NCBI GenBank assembly: GCA_945643635.1 | Contig: CALZFC010000004.1 | Location: 1,055,001 to 1,119,000 of the forward strand | Length of the DNA stretch: 64,000 bases | Origin: Allodiplogaster sudhausi | Lineage: Eukaryota > Nematoda > Chromadorea > Rhabditida > Diplogasteridae | Direction: 5' to 3' | Notes under the pieces: generated by a model | Databases searched by the model: none | Seen by the model: the letters and a program-made list of their open reading frames with translations, nothing else | What the model was told of the DNA's origin: nothing | Position numbers and translations under genes: made by a program | Shown: one piece after another, positions 62,129 to 64,000 of the stretch | How positions within the stretch are numbered: the first letter of the stretch is position 1 | Layout of the letters: the number at the start of each line of letters is the position of its first letter

Positions 62129-62460
62129 ATCTGCCATACGGAAGATAGCGATCTGTCATATTTAAGAGGGCGATCTGCCATACGGAAGAGGGCGATCTGC
62201 CATATGGAAGAGAGCGATCTGCCATATGGAAGAGAGCGATCTGCCATACGGAAAAGGGCGATCTGCCATAAAGAAGAGGGCGATCTGAAATTAGAAAAGG
62301 GCGATCTGCCATAAGGAAGAGGGCGATCTGCCATTAGAAAAGGGCGATCTGCCATAAGAAAGAGGGCGATCTGCCATATGGAAGAGAGCGATCTGCCATA
62401 CGGAAAAGGGCGATCTGCCATAAGGAAGAGGGCGATCTGCCATATGGAAGAGGGCGATCG
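62129..62460. repeat. 22-base minisatellite, about 15 units
   Basis: Unit GATCTGCCATACGGAAGAGG+GC with small variants (ATATGG, ATAAGG, ATTAG). Flanks TGTCACGGGG on the left and GATCGATCGGCACTGCAGCG on the right show that it arose by amplification of the GATCTATCACATGGAAG segment within the dispersed repeat module. It stays open on the minus strand for about 100 codons because stops are rare in the unit, not because it codes. Confidence 0.92.
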
Positions 62461-63130
62461 ATCGGCACTGCAGCGATTTCGTCGAAGTATCCGGCGAAGA
62501 TTAGTATGAACGTATCATAGGGCCGGGAGCAGCATCTATGAGGCGAAAAAGAATATATTCAAAAAAGGAAGGGGGAAACATAAATAACCATCTCCGATTA
62601 ATTTTGATAACGCTAACTGATAAAATCCTGCTATTACTGTTTCCCAAAAAATCGGTATAATTTTGGCAAACAATTAAGTCACTAAATAATAATTTCTGTT
62701 CTCATATGAGCAACTTCACACGCCCTACATACATACATAGCAACGAATTCGATACGACGGCAGCATTATTGCTTTGTTTGTTATTTTTGAAACCACCGTT
62801 GTTCACTTTTCAAGCAAGTTGTTGCCTGTACATTTCAGCTGTTTATTATCTAAGTAAGTTTCTCTCAATCTTTCTCTATCTCTTCAGTTTGGAAAAAAAG
62901 CACACACACACGAGAGAGAGAGATAGAGTGAGGGGGGAGCGAGGAAGAGTGAGGGAGAGAGAAGGAGAGTGAGAGAGAGAGGGAGAGAGGGAGAGAGAGG
63001 GAGAAAGAGGGAAAGAGAGAGGGAGAGAGAGAAGAGGAGAAGATGGGGGAGGAGAGAGAGTGAGAGTTGGTGGGAGAGAGAGGAGTAGAGAGAGAGAGAT
63101 GGCGACGAGAGTTGTATTTGTTTTTTAAAC
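62461..63130 (+). repeat. Modular repeat and long GA-rich tract
   Basis: GAAACCACCGTTGTTCAC at 62791. GA/GGGA-rich purine tract from about 62900 to 63110, preceded by a (CA)n run (62902-62910). Confidence 0.75.
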
Positions 63131-63350
63131 TGTTAGAATGGCAGACAATTAAGAACGTTATCTCACGTTACTTCGAAACTGTAGTGAACAGGTGGATTTC
63201 TCCCTCCCCCTCTAATGATTACCGTTTTTATATATCATAGACCTTGATATGCTAGGGTCACGCTGCAGGTATAATTAAACTAGCTCAAGCTTCAACTTCT
63301 TAAGATTATACCTAAATACAAAAAGTGGACAAGAGCGCCGGTTTTTCAAT
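63131..63350 (+). repeat. Duplicated block P, copy 4 (partial)
   Basis: AATGGCAGACAATTAAGAAC and TTCTAATGATTACCGTTTT-type sequence, nearly identical to 33910-34090, joined to the tail GGACAAGAGCGCCGGTTTTTC, so the middle has been deleted. Confidence 0.8.
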
Positions 63351-64000
63351 TAGAATGAGAGAAAGAGAGAGAGCGAGAGAGAGAGAGGGAGAGAGAGAAA
63401 GAGAGAAAGAGAGAGAGAAAAAAAGAGAGAGAGAGAGAGAGAATGTACAGACATAGACAGCAAACGAACAGAAAAATGTAGAAGCAGTTCCCTTGCATTG
63501 TGAAAGGTATAATAGAGCACCTTGGCGCCATTCGTACACAGAGTTCATCTCACAGGTTCATTGACAGTCTCTACTTCTCCATTTCTCTCTTGCTATGCCT
63601 CGTTCTCTCTCTCTCCTCTCTCCTCTCTCACTCTCCTCTCTCTCTCTCTCTCTCCCTCTATACAATGTCAAACCCGAGAATCTCTCAGCTCCACTTTGTT
63701 GCTTCTTGAAAGTGCACACGTGTTGCGGTGGAAAATTACCTGCGACTGTTCCTCATTCAACTCTTCCGAGAGAAGAGAAAGAGAGAGAGAGAGAGAGAGA
63801 GGGATAGCGAGAGAGAGAGAGAGAGAGAGGGATAGCGAGAGAGAGAGGGAGAGGGAAAAAAGGGGAGTTAGAGTGAGAGAGAGACTGGGGAAGAGAGAGA
63901 TCAACGAAGAAGGAGAGATATTGAGAGAAAGAGAAAGGGAGAGAGAGGAGGACAAAAAAGAGACAAAATTGAAAAATCGCAGCCAAGTAACGGCGATGCG
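63351..64000. repeat. GA and CT tracts around an ACACGTGT-core repeat
   Basis: (GA)n 63355-63440; CCCTTGCATTGTGAAAGGTA (63490), also near 37380; (CT)n 63595-63660; core GTGCACACGTGTTGCGGTGG (63712) and CCTCATTCAACTCTTCCGAG; (GA)n 63775-63950. The pattern continues to the window edge. Confidence 0.75.

Noticed and set aside
62098..62421. 107-codon minus-strand frame beginning MADRPFPYG
   Set aside because: It is the 22-base minisatellite. The period is not a multiple of three and neighbouring units differ by single-base indels, so no coding constraint is visible.
62129..62460. CRISPR-like array
   Set aside because: Units are 22 bases with no spacers between them, and the setting is eukaryotic.

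Overview
The window looks like invertebrate nuclear DNA, most likely from a nematode. The evidence is intron-rich genes with short introns (about 36-95 bases in several cases), GT donors, pyrimidine-rich acceptors such as tttcag and tttgcag, AT-rich noncoding DNA, and two very divergent ionotropic-glutamate-receptor-like genes. The phylum is an inference. No gene is diagnostic at species level, and no rRNA or complete tRNA gene is present.

Genes lie in the left third. Positions 2-2576 (+) hold the 3' two-thirds of an ionotropic-receptor-like gene whose nine exons join in phase. A paralogue on the minus strand (7125-4373) faces it tail to tail. At 11568-12973 (+) lie exons of a probable four-pass membrane protein. 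At 19395-20930 (+) lie seven in-phase exons of a protein I do not recognise. An isolated GC-rich exon-like sequence with an N-terminal membrane anchor lies at 24146-23941 (-). Two decayed copies of a possible secreted-protein gene sit inside a segmental duplication (8193-11397 and 22409-27103).

The remainder, especially 13-64 kb, is almost entirely repeats. The main component is a diverged, modular, repeatedly duplicated and locally inverted repeat. One landmark (TTGAAACCACCGTTGCTCATT) occurs about 27 times. Many copies carry a (CT)n tract, a conserved ~42-base core and a (GA)n tract, so the transcript of either strand could fold into a long hairpin. Larger duplicated blocks are called here P (13.1-14.5, 33.9-35.0, 41.9-42.5 inverted, 63.1-63.35 kb), N (14.5-15.2, 27.1-27.7, 54.5-54.9 kb) and Q (18.0-18.3, 52.5-53.0 inverted, 60.8-61.1 kb inverted).

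Mobile elements are inserted into these repeats. They include three TTAA-flanked elements with AGGAGG termini, a 1.6-kb TTAA-flanked element with ~340-base inverted termini, two foldback elements with ~0.5-kb arms, a hAT-like element with an 8-base target duplication, and two TA-flanked miniature elements. The repeat copies are homologous, so several insertions have an empty site elsewhere in the same window, which fixes their boundaries. No intact transposase or reverse transcriptase gene was found.

The long serine/leucine-rich and arginine/glutamate-rich open frames are translations of (CT)n/(GA)n tracts and were not treated as genes.
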